Positions 41,245-53,524 of a stretch of 64,000 nt of DNA are shown here, piece after piece; position 1 is the first letter of the stretch; each line of letters begins with the position of its first letter. The stretch is from NCBI RefSeq assembly GCF_040939455.1, contig NC_134115.1, positions 22,204,727-22,268,726 of the forward strand. The letters run 5' to 3'. Both the position numbers and the translations under genes were made by a program. Source of the DNA: Microcebus murinus. Taxonomy: Eukaryota > Chordata > Mammalia > Primates > Cheirogaleidae. A model generated the notes under the pieces. The model did not search any database. It was not told the DNA's origin and saw nothing but the letters and a program-made list of their open reading frames with translations.

Positions 41245-41292
41245 GTAAAGCAGGAGAGTTCATTTGCAGTAAAGCAGGAGAGTTCATTTGCA
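41245..41292. repeat. Exact tandem duplication of 24 bp
   Basis: Two adjacent identical copies of a 24-base unit beginning GTAAAGCAGGAGAGTTCATT (41245-41268 and 41269-41292). Confidence 0.95.
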
Positions 41293-41448
41293 GAGGCTAA
41301 CTTTGATAGGCTTGAATTGAAATATATCTGTTTATGTACACACACACAAAAACAAATAGTATTTTTCAAAGAAATCTTCAACCTCATTACCACTGCAGGC
41401 CAGAAAAGAGAATAAAAGATCTCATTGTCCCCTTCAAAATTCCAGACT

Positions 41449-41599
41449 GGGCTGGGCTCCGGTCGCTCATGACTATAATCCTAGCACTTTGGGAGGTGTA
41501 GGCGGGAGGATAGCTTGAGGCCAGGAGTTAGAGACCATCCTGAGAAACCTAGAGAGACCTCATCTCTACATAAAAACCCAAACAAAACGAAACAAAAAA
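41449..41599 (+). mobile_element. Alu monomer (FLAM-like)
   Basis: Left-arm unit only. Exact flanking duplication AAAATTCCAGACT (41436-41448 and 41600-41612). Confidence 0.9.
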
Positions 41600-41612
41600 C
41601 AAAATTCCAGAC

Positions 41613-42380
41613 TGAAGAGTAATGCACTTTTTTCCTTCTTTTTTTTTTTTTTACTCTAAAACTATGTAGTTTATAATACTGAATACAACACCACAGTTAA
41701 ATGGGAACAGAATTTTAGATTGGAAAGTTAAAGTTAATTTTGTCTACTCAATTTTATTATTTTTTTTTCTTTTTCTTTTCTTTTCTTTTTTTTTGCATGG
41801 AAATGTCTACTCAGTTTTAAAGATGAGAAAACTAGGGCCCAGAGGTTACTTGTCTTTCTAGGCCAATGTCAAGAACAATTTTTTAGCAGAGACATCTTAT
41901 AGTGGCCCTGGTTTTCCATCCCCAAGCTGGATGAAACTGTAACCCATCCTGTTTGTCACACAGGCCACTAGTCCTGCGTTTTCTGAACAACCCAAATTTT
42001 AAATACTTTAATCTCCTAAATGCTTCCTAAGTCTCAGAAATTCTAATTCCAAACTTCTAGATTCCTCAACAGTGGATTAAAAAAAAAATTCTAGATTTCT
42101 CATTTTTAGATGGAGCCCCCAAATTATGGATTTTCAGTTTGCTAAATGTATTGTCAGAGTAAGTATTCTCATTCCGAATGACAAAATAGAAGGCTAACTA
42201 TAGCAAGAATGAGAAATGCTCTACCTAATTTCTTCTAAAATGTTCGAAATCCAGCTCAGCCTCTACCACGTGGTCTCTTTCACTAATCACAATGGCTCCT
42301 CTTTGAAATCCAACATCATTCACTATTGGAGGCCACAGAGCAAATAAGAAGTATAAAGTCAAATAGAAGTAAATATAATG
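41613..42380. other. Intronic DNA, no gene recognised
   Basis: Contains a (TTTTC)n-like pyrimidine tract near 41757-41793. No coding frame of note. Confidence 0.4.
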
Positions 42381-42382
42381 GT

Positions 42383-42545
42383 TTCGGCAAGTTGCTTAAC
42401 CTCTCTATGCCTTACTATCTTTATCTGAAAAATGGAGATCATAAGACCCATCTCATTTGTTGGTGATGATTAAATAACCCGTAGAGCACTGAGCACAGGG
42501 ACAGGTACCCAGCAGATGCTCAATAAACAGGAGCTATCACCGTTT
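42383..42545 (-). mobile_element. MIR SINE
   Basis: Reverse-oriented: 'GTTGCTTAACCTCTCTATGC', 'GATGATTAAATAACCCG', 'CAGCAGATGCTCAATAAACA'. Confidence 0.85.
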
Positions 42546-43384
42546 CTCCTATCAGCACTGAATCCCACGTGACTCTGTCTCTGTAAACCTATCCATACAT
42601 GGGCTTTGGTGAGCTCCTAGAGACCTGGGTGCAGTCTTAGGCTTCTTTCCTACCCTCGGTCTATTCACACTGCTCCCTGGGCCTAACACAGGCTTATTCA
42701 ATCAGTTAGGACAAAAGAAAAAAAAAAAAAGAAAGAAAAAGAAAAAACCAAACCAAAAAAAAGAAAAAAGCCCAAATATCTTTCTTCCTCCCTAAAGTGG
42801 ATGCTTCCCCCCTAAAAGCATCTTGGATACTTTTTGTTAAATGTGCCTTCTAGCTCGTAGTCATTTCCAGAAAAGGAAATGAAAGTATAGTATTTAAAAG
42901 TTTTAAATTACAACATGTCAGGGAGGTAACATGAATTCAAAGCACTCGGTGTTGGGTCTTATAGAATGAATAACTATAAAGAAACCCAAAACAACTGGCC
43001 TCGAATGGCACTGGGCGGTGTTCTTTGAGATTGGCCTTAAACCTTTCTGGACTCCGGTCTCCTCATCTGCACAAAGGAGTGGTTGGATTTGGATTTGGTT
43101 AGGGGTCGCCAGTTTCAGAGCGATAAAGCACTTTGCTGACGTTAGCAGGTGCGTGAGGAAGGGAGATACTAACATACTAACACATTCTGTAGTTCTTCGA
43201 GTCTGAGAACTCATTTCCCCCTCATACTGACATTTTTTAAACATTGATCTGAATCTGATGCACTGCCAAACCGTGTCATAACTGTGATGCTGTTTCTTTT
43301 TTCTTTTTACATCCTTTAAAGATGATACCAAATGGATGGTGCTTTCACAGTTATCTCAGAATCGAGGAAACTGTTACCATTAAT
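42546..43384. other. Intronic DNA, no recognised gene
   Basis: A purine-rich tract at 42715-42770. A 137-codon minus frame at 42918-43331 has no recognisable domain and does not look coding. Confidence 0.4.
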
Positions 43385-43650
43385 AGTTAGCAAGTAGTTT
43401 GCCAAGCATTTTGCATACATTTTCTTATTTCACTCTCATAAGCACCCTGCTAAGTAGCTATTTTTATTCTCGCTTAAGAGTTAAGGAGACTGAGGCTTTA
43501 GCTGCTTTGAATGTGGTCATTTACTCCGGTTTACCAGCAGTAAGAGGTGAGGCCAGGGCTCAACCCGGGGCTGACTCCCCTGGGAGCACAGAGAACAGAG
43601 CACAGCCCTGCTCTCTGGCCAAGAACAACACTGGACCCAGTTATTAACAG
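43385..43650 (+). mobile_element. MIR SINE
   Basis: 'TAAGAGTTAAGGAGACTGAG' and 'AGTAAGAGGTGAGGCCAGGG' match the MIR 3' half; preceded by 'TTCTTATTTCACTCTCATAA'. Confidence 0.75.
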
Positions 43651-44159
43651 CTTCTAATTAAAGCTCGGCCTGCCTCCTAACCTTTCAAAGAGCCCCCGAA
43701 CCTCCCAAATCTCCCTGCGGGTGCGAATATTACAAATTCTCCTTTTTGAAGGTTTCAGTCCAAAGACACATCAGAGCGACCTCTTCAACCCCACAGGGAA
43801 CTATTTGTGATCTAAGCTGTGGATGTGCTCTTCAAATGGTTCCATAAACCTACGCGGCAAACTTCATCTACCGTTTTCATTTCAAGTCAATTACATTTAG
43901 GTGTAGTTACTGAATTTTAAATCATCACTGAAGCCAAGAATGAAGTAATTCTCAATGTAATGGCACAAAAAGAGGTTTGCTAGATAATGCGGTATTCAGA
44001 GTTGAGTTGTACCTCAGTGTGTGCAGAATAAGTCCACTAAAAATTAAATATTATTATAAATGTGCACTAGAAAAAAATGTGAGAAGCACACACCCAAAAC
44101 TATTCAGTGAGCATCTTTTGTTTTTTTTTTTTCCTGGGGAGAGGGTGTTTATTTAAAGA

Positions 44160-44910
44160 CTTTTGTAATGCTCCAATTTTTAATGTTCACTTCAATAATT
44201 TTCTTAAAAAAATTACAAGCTGAGATAAAATGGTGTCAATCCTCTAACATAAGTTCCAGTTATATGTATTTGCAAAGCATTATAGTTAAGATAATTTCTC
44301 CAAAACAAAAAGCCATTTACAATCTCACTTCACTTACACATCATCTGTGTTCGCTTTTCCTGTTACCTTCTGGCACTTGTCTTTGTACACTACACTTACA
44401 TTTTTGCTCAGATATAAGAGCTGGAAGGATGCAGTTTTCTACTCTGTTTTAATTACTGGCTATCAAAGAATCTTCATTATTTTTTGCCACAATTACTTCA
44501 TGTCTTACGGTTGGATATTAAGGGTATTTCCAAATTATACTGTTATAAACATGAGCTATGAATAGCTTTGTATACTTGCTTTTATGTATACTTGCTTTCT
44601 CTTGGCTTTTAAAGATTTTCCTGGGAATTTCCAGGAGTGGAGATTTTAGATCAATACTTAGAAATTTCTACACCTCTTGAATGGCTTCCAAATGGACCAT
44701 AGTTAACTTATACTTTCACCAGTAATAGCTGAGTATCATTTTCTCTACATTTACTATATAATTATTTTAATTATGTATCACATATGAATGTGCTGTATAA
44801 TTATTTTTTTATCAATATTGCAACTGTAAAATGGTACATGCTTAAGGTTTCATTTTGTTATTTCTTTGATTACTAGTGGTTGAATATTTTCTCTTGAGTT
44901 TGTTTAAATG
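44160..44910 (-). mobile_element. Probable old LINE relic
   Basis: Wording like 'AGGAGTGGAGATTTTAGATC', 'TATACTTTCACCAGTAATAG' and 'GTAAAATGGTACATGCTTAA' resembles reverse-oriented old LINE-1 sequence. Diverged. Confidence 0.45.
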
Positions 44911-44934
44911 TGAGAGAGGTAAGAGAGTGTAGTA

Positions 44935-45190
44935 GCAATGATTTCAGCTCTGAAGCCAGACTGCCCCAGCAGGAAACCTGGGAACTATCATTCACCAACT
45001 AAAACTTTAGTAAATCCTTAACCTCTCCAAGCTGCATCTTCTTCATTGGTTAATAATAATAATAAACAACAACTGGAAACATGATCATATATAACTTAGG
45101 ATTTTTATAAAGAATAAGTGAGCCAACCAGTAACATGTTTACATTGCATTTGACATACAATGAGCCCTTAATATTAGCAATTTATTACTA
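44935..45190 (-). mobile_element. MIR SINE
   Basis: Reverse-oriented: 'TCTGAAGCCAGACTGCCCCA', 'AAATCCTTAACCTCTCCAAG', 'AAGAATAAGTGAGCC', 'ACAATGAGCCCTTAATATTA'. Confidence 0.8.
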
Positions 45191-45319
45191 CTGTTTATAT
45201 TTTCTCTTGTCTGACTTTTGTGCAAATCTTTAATTCTTATCTAAAGGTAATTTTTTCAGTCTACAAAATAGGAAACCATATTTCAAGTTAACTAACAAAT
45301 ACTTCAATACACTCAATTC

Positions 45320-45440
45320 CATACTGAGCATCTATTATACAAAACAGACTCCTAAGTTCTGGGAAGAAAAATACAAACATGAAAAGTACATACTCCCTGC
45401 TCTCAAGGAATTCACACAATAGTTATTTGCTGAGTCTTCT
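45320..45440 (-). mobile_element. L2 LINE fragment
   Basis: 'CTGAGCATCTATTATACAAA' and 'TCCCTGCTCTCAAGGAATTC' resemble reverse-oriented L2 3' end. Confidence 0.5.
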
Positions 45441-45722
45441 GGGGGAAATTATAGGCTAAGTCAATATATTTAAAAACTATTTTTGGAACAACATATCCAT
45501 TGCAGAGCTGGAAGAAACTTTTAGAGAGCATCTAGTCTTGCTAGAAACCCCAGCTCTGGGGAGCAATTACTAGGTCTTCAGGTGGGAGTGGATCCTGTGG
45601 TCCAATAAATTAAGAGAAATGTAGGCATAAGAAAAGTTATACAGGATTCTATACTGCTGGGCTTATTTCTTAGCCCTTAAAACAGTAATGTCCATTGTAA
45701 ATATTTAAAGACAGAGACATAG

Positions 45723-46146
45723 TGTAACAGAGGGAACTGCCTGAAAAAGAATAAAAATGTTTTATAAGCTGTCTCTTTAAAACCTACCCCACTCTTTTTG
45801 GAAATTAAAACCTGCATCCCTGCCCAAGGCCAGTAATCACAGGGGCAAGGGAGTGTCCTTTGTTCTTTGTATCACAAGAGATGGCTCAATGGAATTGTCC
45901 TGGTGGAGGTCAAGAGATTGTCTTCACCAGAAATAAGATTGATTGGAACCATCAACTACAGTTAGACAGCAATAGTGTGAAGCTAAAAACCCTCCCTTTA
46001 AAAACTCTGTATTTCTGCTTATAGTTAGGAAAACAGTACTTTAATATTGTTGGCCAATTAATAAACCTCTCTTTCCTTCTCCCCAAACCACTTGTCCTTG
46101 TTCTTCTGATGCAGCCTAAGGGACAAGTGCCGAACTTTTGGTGACA
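45723..46146 (+). repeat. 5' LTR of the endogenous retrovirus
   Basis: Begins TGTAACAGAGGGAA and ends TTTGGTGACA, with AATAAA-type signal 'CAATTAATAAACC' near the 3' third. It pairs with the LTR at 47697-48138; about ten mismatches are visible in the first hundred aligned bases, indicating an old insertion. Confidence 0.8.
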
Positions 46147-47696
46147 GAATTTGATGTCCCTAGGTGGGCGTGTAGGTGCCTGGTGGGACAGCACCCCAAG
46201 AATGCTGGAAGAGGCAGGGAGCAGCCCCAGGTCAGGCTGTGGGTAGGAGCATCACCTTTTTGAGTAAGCTTCCCAGCAGCTGCCAGAGGCTGATTAGCTC
46301 CAGGGAACATTCGCCTCTCTCTTCTCTGAATTAGATGCAGCTCTGACCAGCTTTAACTTTGTTGAGGAAAAGGAAATGGATTTGGGAAGTGTGTGGATAC
46401 CCTAGCCATTTGTTTAAGTTCCCTGGTGTGCACACTGAGACCCTCAATTCTACCCATTTGGGAGGGTTTGAAAACCTTCCAGCCCTAGGGCAGGGCATTT
46501 GTTTGTAGGTGCTGCTTGTGGGTAGAAGTCAGGAGGCTGAGTGGAACTAGGGAATGGGATGTGGGTGGGGGGAGGATGGGAAATGTTGGTTCTCATTTGA
46601 GAGAATTTGTTCTCCTTTGGATGGTCCCCACTTGTTTGGTAGGCCTTGGCATTTGAGAGTGTTGGTGTTGCAGGTTTCCTGTACTGTCTGTGGTTGTTGT
46701 TTGTGAGTTTTGTTTCAACTAGGGAACCTGAGGAATTCATTCCCTTTTGGATTGGGAGATGTTGGTTCTCGTTTGAGAGAATCTGGTTCTCATTTGTCCA
46801 GTTCCCATTTGTTTGGTAAGGGCATAGAGTTTGCCTCTTTCAGGTCCTTGTCCCTCCACCCCCTTAAACCAGGAGACTTATTGGTTAAAGCCTGGAAAGA
46901 ACAAGGACCTGAACAACAACTGGCAGAGAAGTAGAAGGGACCCTATGAAGTGCCTCTAGCAACTCACACCTTGCTGAAATTGTCAGGAATAGAAACCTTG
47001 GGTCCATCATACCCAAGTAACAAGGTGTCCCATGGAAGAAGATGACCCAAAGATGGATGGGCCAGCCTTTAGATGATCTAAAGTATCTGATTATGAAGGA
47101 AAAATAAAAATGATATTTTCACAAACCTTTCTTTGGCTATTTGTTCTGTCTGTAGAACAACTCCTCCTTAGTGAGGATTTCCCAGGGGCATCGCATCTTC
47201 TGCTGATCTGTCTCGCTGCTGGTTTGTCATCCTAAACCTGGTTCAGGGCAAGTATTCCTGTATGTGACTTCTGAATTTGCAGAAGCTGGCCTCTCAGATC
47301 ACCTGCAGAGCATGACTAATAGCTCCATACTCAGAGGCCCCATGGTTCTTTCTTACCCAGCCCTGTAGTAGACACTATGTACAAGGTGACAGGAAGGACC
47401 CGCAGTCGTACTGGTGTCTCAGATATCAAGCAGGGTACAATCTCTCTTATTAGCTATCCTCCTCCACTTTGCCTTGTCAATCTTCACGGTTATTATGGTT
47501 GTTGTTTATGTCCCTTTTCACCTGGTAATCTGTTGTAGTCTTTATTTTTTGTAAATCTACTGCCAAAGCTTTCCAATGGCATAAATAAGCCATAAACCTT
47601 CCATCTAAAACATCACACCAATTCAGCAGGAAGTAGCTCAATGACATCACTCCTCCTCCCATAAATATGGAAGGATAAAATTGACAGTGGGGAATA

Positions 47697-48138
47697 TGTA
47701 TCAGAGGGAACAGCCTGAAAAAGGATAAAAATGTTTTATGAGTGGTCTCTTTAAAACCTCGCCCATTCTTTTTTGGAAATTAAAACCTGCATCTCTGCCC
47801 AAGGCCAGTAATAGCAGGGGTAGGGGAGTGTCCTTTGTGCCACAGCAGATGACTCGATGGAATTGTGCAGGAGGAGGTCAAGAGGTTGACTTCACCAGAG
47901 ATGATATGGATCAGAACAATCAACTATAGGTGAACGGCAATAGCCTGAAGCTGAAAACCCTCCCTTTAAAAGCTCTGTATTCCTGCTTACAGTTAGGAAA
48001 ATGCTACTTTAAGACATGAGTCTGCCTTTTCCTCATTTGTCAGCAAATTAATAAACTGCCCTTTCCTTCTCCTCAAACCATACTTGCCCTCGTTTTTCTG
48101 ATGCAGCTTCGGGCCCAGGTGCTGAACTTTCAGTAACA
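47697..48138 (+). repeat. 3' LTR of the endogenous retrovirus
   Basis: Begins TGTATCAGAGGGAA and ends CTTTCAGTAACA, with 'AAATTAATAAACTGCC'. Collinear with the 5' LTR along its whole length with small indels. Preceded by a weak purine-rich stretch (GTGGGGAATA). Confidence 0.8.
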
Positions 48139-48955
48139 ACGATATCCAGTATTTCTCAAACTTATGCGAACAAGGAAACTTCTTCGAGTAGCACATCACC
48201 AGTTCATAACACAAAAATCTATCTAGACACCAAGTTCCACCCTCCTTCTTAACTCAAGAAAACACTGAGGCCCAGGGGCATAGATGGCTTTTTTAGGGGT
48301 CAAGATCAAACTGAAGGCCGAGACTGACCATAGCTGGGAACTTTACCTTTATTGGTATGTGTCTTTTCACACCCTCCTGCATTTCCTTGATTCAATTCTA
48401 CTTTTTTGGGAAGAAGGGCCACCCACAGAACTGTAGCAGAGAAATCTGACTTTCCTTTGTGATCAGCACAAAACATTGTTTCTCTTTTTTCATTTCCTCT
48501 TTCAATACAGATCAAATTTTATAACCACAAAGGGAAAAAAATCTCTGGATAAGTAAAACAAGAAATGCAGTCTGTTTTCAGAAAAAATTTACATTTATTT
48601 TTGACACCAAATGACCTTACTGAGCCTCATCCATCTACCTTGTTAATGCAGACTTCTGACGTGCTCTGTCAAAAATTGATCCCTTTCCTAATGGACCCAC
48701 TTTAGCACAGAGGACATTCCTCAGAATAGTCAGAAATATCTGTTACTAGTGGCTGAATATTTCCTCCTGGGTTTGTTTACATGGGAAAGTCAGGCATTTA
48801 CTTTAAATGTATTCACTTCCATTGATACATGGTTTTAAAAATCCTGTATTTGTATAGCCATACCATGTATTTTCAGGAAATTCATGCTTTCTGACAAAAG
48901 ATAACCAACAACAAATTGTTAGGTTGTCTATCATTCATTTAAAAACACTTCCAGG
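48139..48955. other. Intronic DNA, no recognised gene
   Basis: No coding frame with a domain; no clear repeat family recognised. Confidence 0.4.
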
Positions 48956-49604
<649 letters not shown>

Positions 49605-49639
49605 AAAAACACTTCCACAGCCAGTAAGATATACAGGTG

Positions 49640-49845
49640 TGGGTTCCATCTCTCTCTACCCCGGGTGGGTGTGGAGGTTGAGGGCCCCAGGCAGACACTA
49701 CAAGTGTTTCAGGCTTTTCAATTACAAACCAGGTTTTGTTCATTAGCACAAGGAATATGAGACCGGGATCTTCCCTGGTGAATTCAATGACCTTGTTGGT
49801 TAGCGTAACAGAAGTGTGGACAGTGATGGAATCTGGGCGCTCCAT
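49640..49845 (-). other. Orphan open segment, about 68 codons before running into a SINE
   Basis: A frame from an ATG at 49845 stays open through about 49640 with mixed, non-repetitive composition (starts MERPDSITVHTSVTLTNK), then enters antisense SINE sequence and continues only as repeat. No family is recognised; it could be a relic of an old repeat or pseudogene exon. No splice sites stood out. Confidence 0.2.
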
Positions 49846-50272
49846 TCATGTGGAAAAATTAAGGACATTTTAGGGGCAAGTCCTGCATTTACGTGAAAAG
49901 GACAAACAAGCTTGGCAAGCCCCACAGCCTGGGACACTCCCCTGGGTGCATTCCTGTGTCCAGCTGATTGCAGAAAATTCGTGATTACCTGACCCCAACA
50001 GACAGCTGAACCACGCTGCCAGAATGTTGATATGTGTGCCCTAAGTGAACTTTCAGAGGAGGTGCAGTCAGAGGCCCTCGATTGGGCAGAGTTAATCAGA
50101 GACTTGCTTTTTAACCTTCACCTGCTAGTACAGCTGCCCAGAGAACTACAGCCCTCACCAATCTCTGTTTACTAACAGAAAAAACAAACTGGCTTAGGCC
50201 AGCTAACAACAAAAGCTTTGAGGACAACAGCACCCTCCGAGGTGGCTGGTGGATGAAAGAATAAAAAACCAT

Positions 50273-50600
<328 letters not shown>

Positions 50601-50715
50601 GAAGCAGTGATTCTTTCTCAGCCCATAGCATATACCCCAAAAGGTAACTGCTGAGCTTCAGTTCACTTGGCTGAAGAGAGAGGGCTGAGAGACAAGCAAT
50701 GTCTCTGTACACCTA

Positions 50716-50750
50716 TAGACTTAACCTCTGTACACCAGAGGTTAAGTCTA
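50716..50750. repeat. Perfect 15-bp hairpin with 5-nt loop
   Basis: TAGACTTAACCTCTG, loop TACAC, then the exact complement CAGAGGTTAAGTCTA. The loop side repeats the upstream CTCTGTACACC (50703-50713), suggesting a template-switch origin. Confidence 0.95.
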
Positions 50751-51009
50751 CGTACAGCAGTTGAGAGATGCTGATTTAAATGGAAGTTCTTACACCTTCC
50801 TTCAACACCCCAAAGGACTGTCATTCACATCCTGCTCTGGGTGTCAGTATGATCTCAACTCCACTTGCTGTCTTTGCCTCAGTTTCTGTCCCACCCAATT
50901 GGTCTTAGCGTCATTTTCTGTCCCATACAATTGACAAATGCAGTAAACTCCAGGCAACAGGGGCTGGAGCTCAACACAACAGAGTAGCTTTAATTAGTCT
51001 CATGCCCAC

Positions 51010-51198
51010 TCTGTAGGTGAGTGGTTCTCAATCTTGTTTATACATTGGAATCACCAGGTAGCTTTCAAAAAATACCAGTAACTAAGTCTCCCTACGAGAG
51101 ATTTGACAGAATTGGTCTAGAGTTTGACCTGGGCATCAAAAGTTTTTAAAGTTCCCCAGGTGTTCCTAATGCATAGCCAACCTTGCAAACCATTACCC
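51010..51198 (+). mobile_element. MER5A-type DNA transposon
   Basis: Starts 'GAGTGGTTCTCAATCTTG', contains 'ATTGGAATCACCAGGTAGC' and 'TCCCCAGGTGTTCCTAATGC', ends near 'GCAAACCATTACCCTG'. Confidence 0.8.
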
Positions 51199-51741
51199 TG
51201 GACATGAACCTGCATGGTGGGGAGGGGGCTTGAAATGCTAAGCTCTCAGCTGACCATTACTGACATTGGTCACCAAGCAAAGAGCAAAGGTAGGAAGCAA
51301 TCCTTAGGAAGGGTGGTGCAGGGCTATTTCAGGTGTATAGGGCCAAGCTTCGTGGCAATCAACATCATCCATAATACTTTCCAAGGAGTCAATCATGAAG
51401 CCTGGCACTAGAAAATGCTCGATAAATACTGGTTGAAGAAATACCTGACTTCACACACACGTCAAACTGGGTCAATGGTTCTGCCACCTCCATCAGAGAA
51501 AAGAGAAGTCCTCACAATTCTAATCCCCAAATCTAGAGCATCTTTATGCATCCTCTCCCTCCCTCCTTCCATCAAAGGTCAACCCTTCCACCTGTGTTCT
51601 TACCTGCTCTGAAAATGGGTCCTATCAGTTATTTCACTCTCCTGCACCCTTAGCCTCTCCCTCTCTACCAGAAAACTCCCAGCAGCATGACAGTATGTTT
51701 AAGCTTCTCCTATCCCAATTTAAAAAAAAAAAAAAAAGCAT

Positions 51742-52066
51742 GGACAGGCACGGTGGCTCATGCCTGTAATCCTACCACTCTGAGAGGCTGAGGTGGGCGG
51801 ATTGCTCCAGGTCAGGAGTTCAAAACCAGCCTGAGCGAGACCCTGTCTCTACTAAAAATAGAAAGAAATTAATTGACCAACTAAAAATATATATACAAAA
51901 AATGAGCCGGGCATGGTGGCGCATGCCTGTAGTCCCAGCTACTCTGGAGGCTGAGGCAGGAGGATCGCTTGAGCCCAGGAGATTGAGGTTGCTGTGAGCT
52001 AGGCTGACGCCATGGCACTCACTCTAGCCTGGGCAACAAAGCGAGATTCTGTCTCAAAAAAAAAAT
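51742..52066 (+). mobile_element. Alu SINE (strepsirrhine-type)
   Basis: Full dimer with a mixed A/AAT tail. Preceded by a poly-A run at 51720-51736. Confidence 0.93.
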
Positions 52067-52139
52067 AATAATAATAAAATAAAAATTTTTTTAAAAAAAG
52101 CAAAACAAATGAAAAGAAAACCACAGACCCCACATTTCA

Positions 52140-52620
52140 TCCCTACCCTGCATGTACATTAGGCTTCTCAGCAGCTTTAAGAGGCTTCTCTTCCTCTACC
52201 TAACACAATGGTCAAGCTCTGCGGGCCAGCCCGTCTCTTCTCATTCTTTACCCTCCTTGATGATCTTTTGTTATGAAACAATTATTTATATGCAATGGCT
52301 CCTGGACATATATTTCCACCCTAAATCTCTTTCATCAATCCCAACTCTTTGTCTCCCTTTGGATGTCTCACAAGCACAACACACCCAAAAGAGAATTATC
52401 TTCCCCACCCCACCCTCATGCCAACCGGCTCCCCGTCTGGTGTCCCCAAATCCCATATTGGTTTCACCATCCTATCCTACTCAGTTTAAGCCAGAAATTT
52501 TTGAATCCTTTTTGTTACCTCCCTCTGCATCAATCATATGCAAATAATCACCACCTTCTTACTGACTTTAACTACAAACTCAATCTCTGCCATTAAATTT
52601 TATCCAGTGCCCCTACACCA
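52140..52620 (+). mobile_element. L2 LINE fragment
   Basis: 'CTTTGGATGTCTCACAAGCA' and 'CACACCCAAAAGAGAATTAT' match L2 wording. The signal resumes at 53525 after intervening SINE monomers. Confidence 0.65.
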
Positions 52621-52904
52621 TCCCTGGGTGGCTGCAAAAGTGCCGTTAGCACACACCCATTCTCCCCCTCCCTAGGGTGGCCACGGGTGATTGCACAGCC
52701 TGTCGCTGCACAAAGTGACTGGCCGAGGGAACCGAAGCCTTTTGCCCTGGGCTAGCAAAAACAAGATTCTACATCTTCTCTAACTGGTCCACCCAGAATG
52801 GAAGCCCTTTTCTGGTTTGCACAAAGGTACCATACGTGCCAGCAAGACCTACCTTTCCAAGCCATTTGCTACTTGGCAGCGGCCAAGATCATTTTAAAAC
52901 CTCA

Positions 52905-53054
52905 AGTCAGTGGTGGTGCATGCCTATGGTCCCAGCTACTCAGCAGGCTGAGGTGGGAGGATCACTTGGGCCTGGGAGTTCGAGGCTGCAGTGAGCTATG
53001 ATTATGCCTGTGAAAAGCCACTGCACTCCAGCCTGGGCAAAAAAAAAAAAAAAT
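52905..53054 (+). mobile_element. Alu right-arm monomer (FRAM-like)
   Basis: Starts 'GGTGGTGCATGCCTATGGTC', ends 'CACTGCACTCCAGCCTGGGC' plus A-tail. Confidence 0.85.
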
Positions 53055-53336
53055 CTTATTGCAAATTGGAGAAAAGGCACATGGGCTATAAACTGGAAGA
53101 CTGTGGGGCCATAACATGGACAATTTAAAGACTATGAGATAACCTTTAACCAATTTGGGATCTGCCTGAGTAGATTTCTAGAAAGAATGTGGAAGGTGCT
53201 ACATGCCTCCTCTCTGTCTTGGAGAAAACATGAGAGGAGGAAGATGAAACTAAAGGTATATGTTCAATTTTTAAACAGAATTTAGAGAAAACATAAAAGA
53301 GCCAGGACTTGCTAGGTTTGAAATAAAACTACTTCT

Positions 53337-53515
53337 AGCCGGGTGCAGTGGCACATGCTTGTAGTCCCAGCTATTCAGGAGGCTGAAGTAGGAATATCTA
53401 ACCCAGGAGTTTGAGCCTATAGGGTGGTATGTTCATGCACATCTATGAATAGCCACTGTACTCCAGCCTGGGAAACACAGTGAGACCCCATTTCTTTAAA
53501 AAAACAAACAAACAA
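53337..53515 (+). mobile_element. Alu right-arm monomer (FRAM-like)
   Basis: Starts 'AGCCGGGTGCAGTGGCACAT', ends 'CACTGTACTCCAGCCTGGG' plus A-rich tail. Confidence 0.85.
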
Positions 53516-53524
53516 AATTCAAGT

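Larger units (their letters stand above)
45723..48138 (+). mobile_element. Degenerate class I (ERV1, gammaretrovirus-like) endogenous retrovirus
   Basis: Two related direct LTRs (45723-46146 and 47697-48138) flank about 1.55 kb. The interior is far too short for full gag, pol and env and is riddled with stops. Around 46930-47030, one broken frame resembles the C-terminal GPY/F region of class I retroviral integrase (GPYEV, then LSGIE), with a stop just upstream. The 5' leader-like part (46585-46642 and 46761-46820) contains two diverged copies of a 58-60 bp unit. The bases after the 5' LTR give no convincing primer-binding site, and the target duplication is not preserved. Inactive fossil; family not named. 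Confidence 0.75.

Noticed and set aside
42918..43331. A 137-codon minus-strand frame as a possible gene
   Set aside because: No recognisable domain, no splice or promoter context, and it overlaps ordinary intron sequence; length is within chance for a window of this size.
46147..46170. tRNA primer-binding site after the 5' LTR
   Set aside because: The bases do not match a standard primer tRNA end well enough to assign one.
45718..48144. Target-site duplication around the endogenous retrovirus
   Set aside because: The flanks (ACATAG before, ACGATA after) do not match convincingly, so no duplication is claimed.
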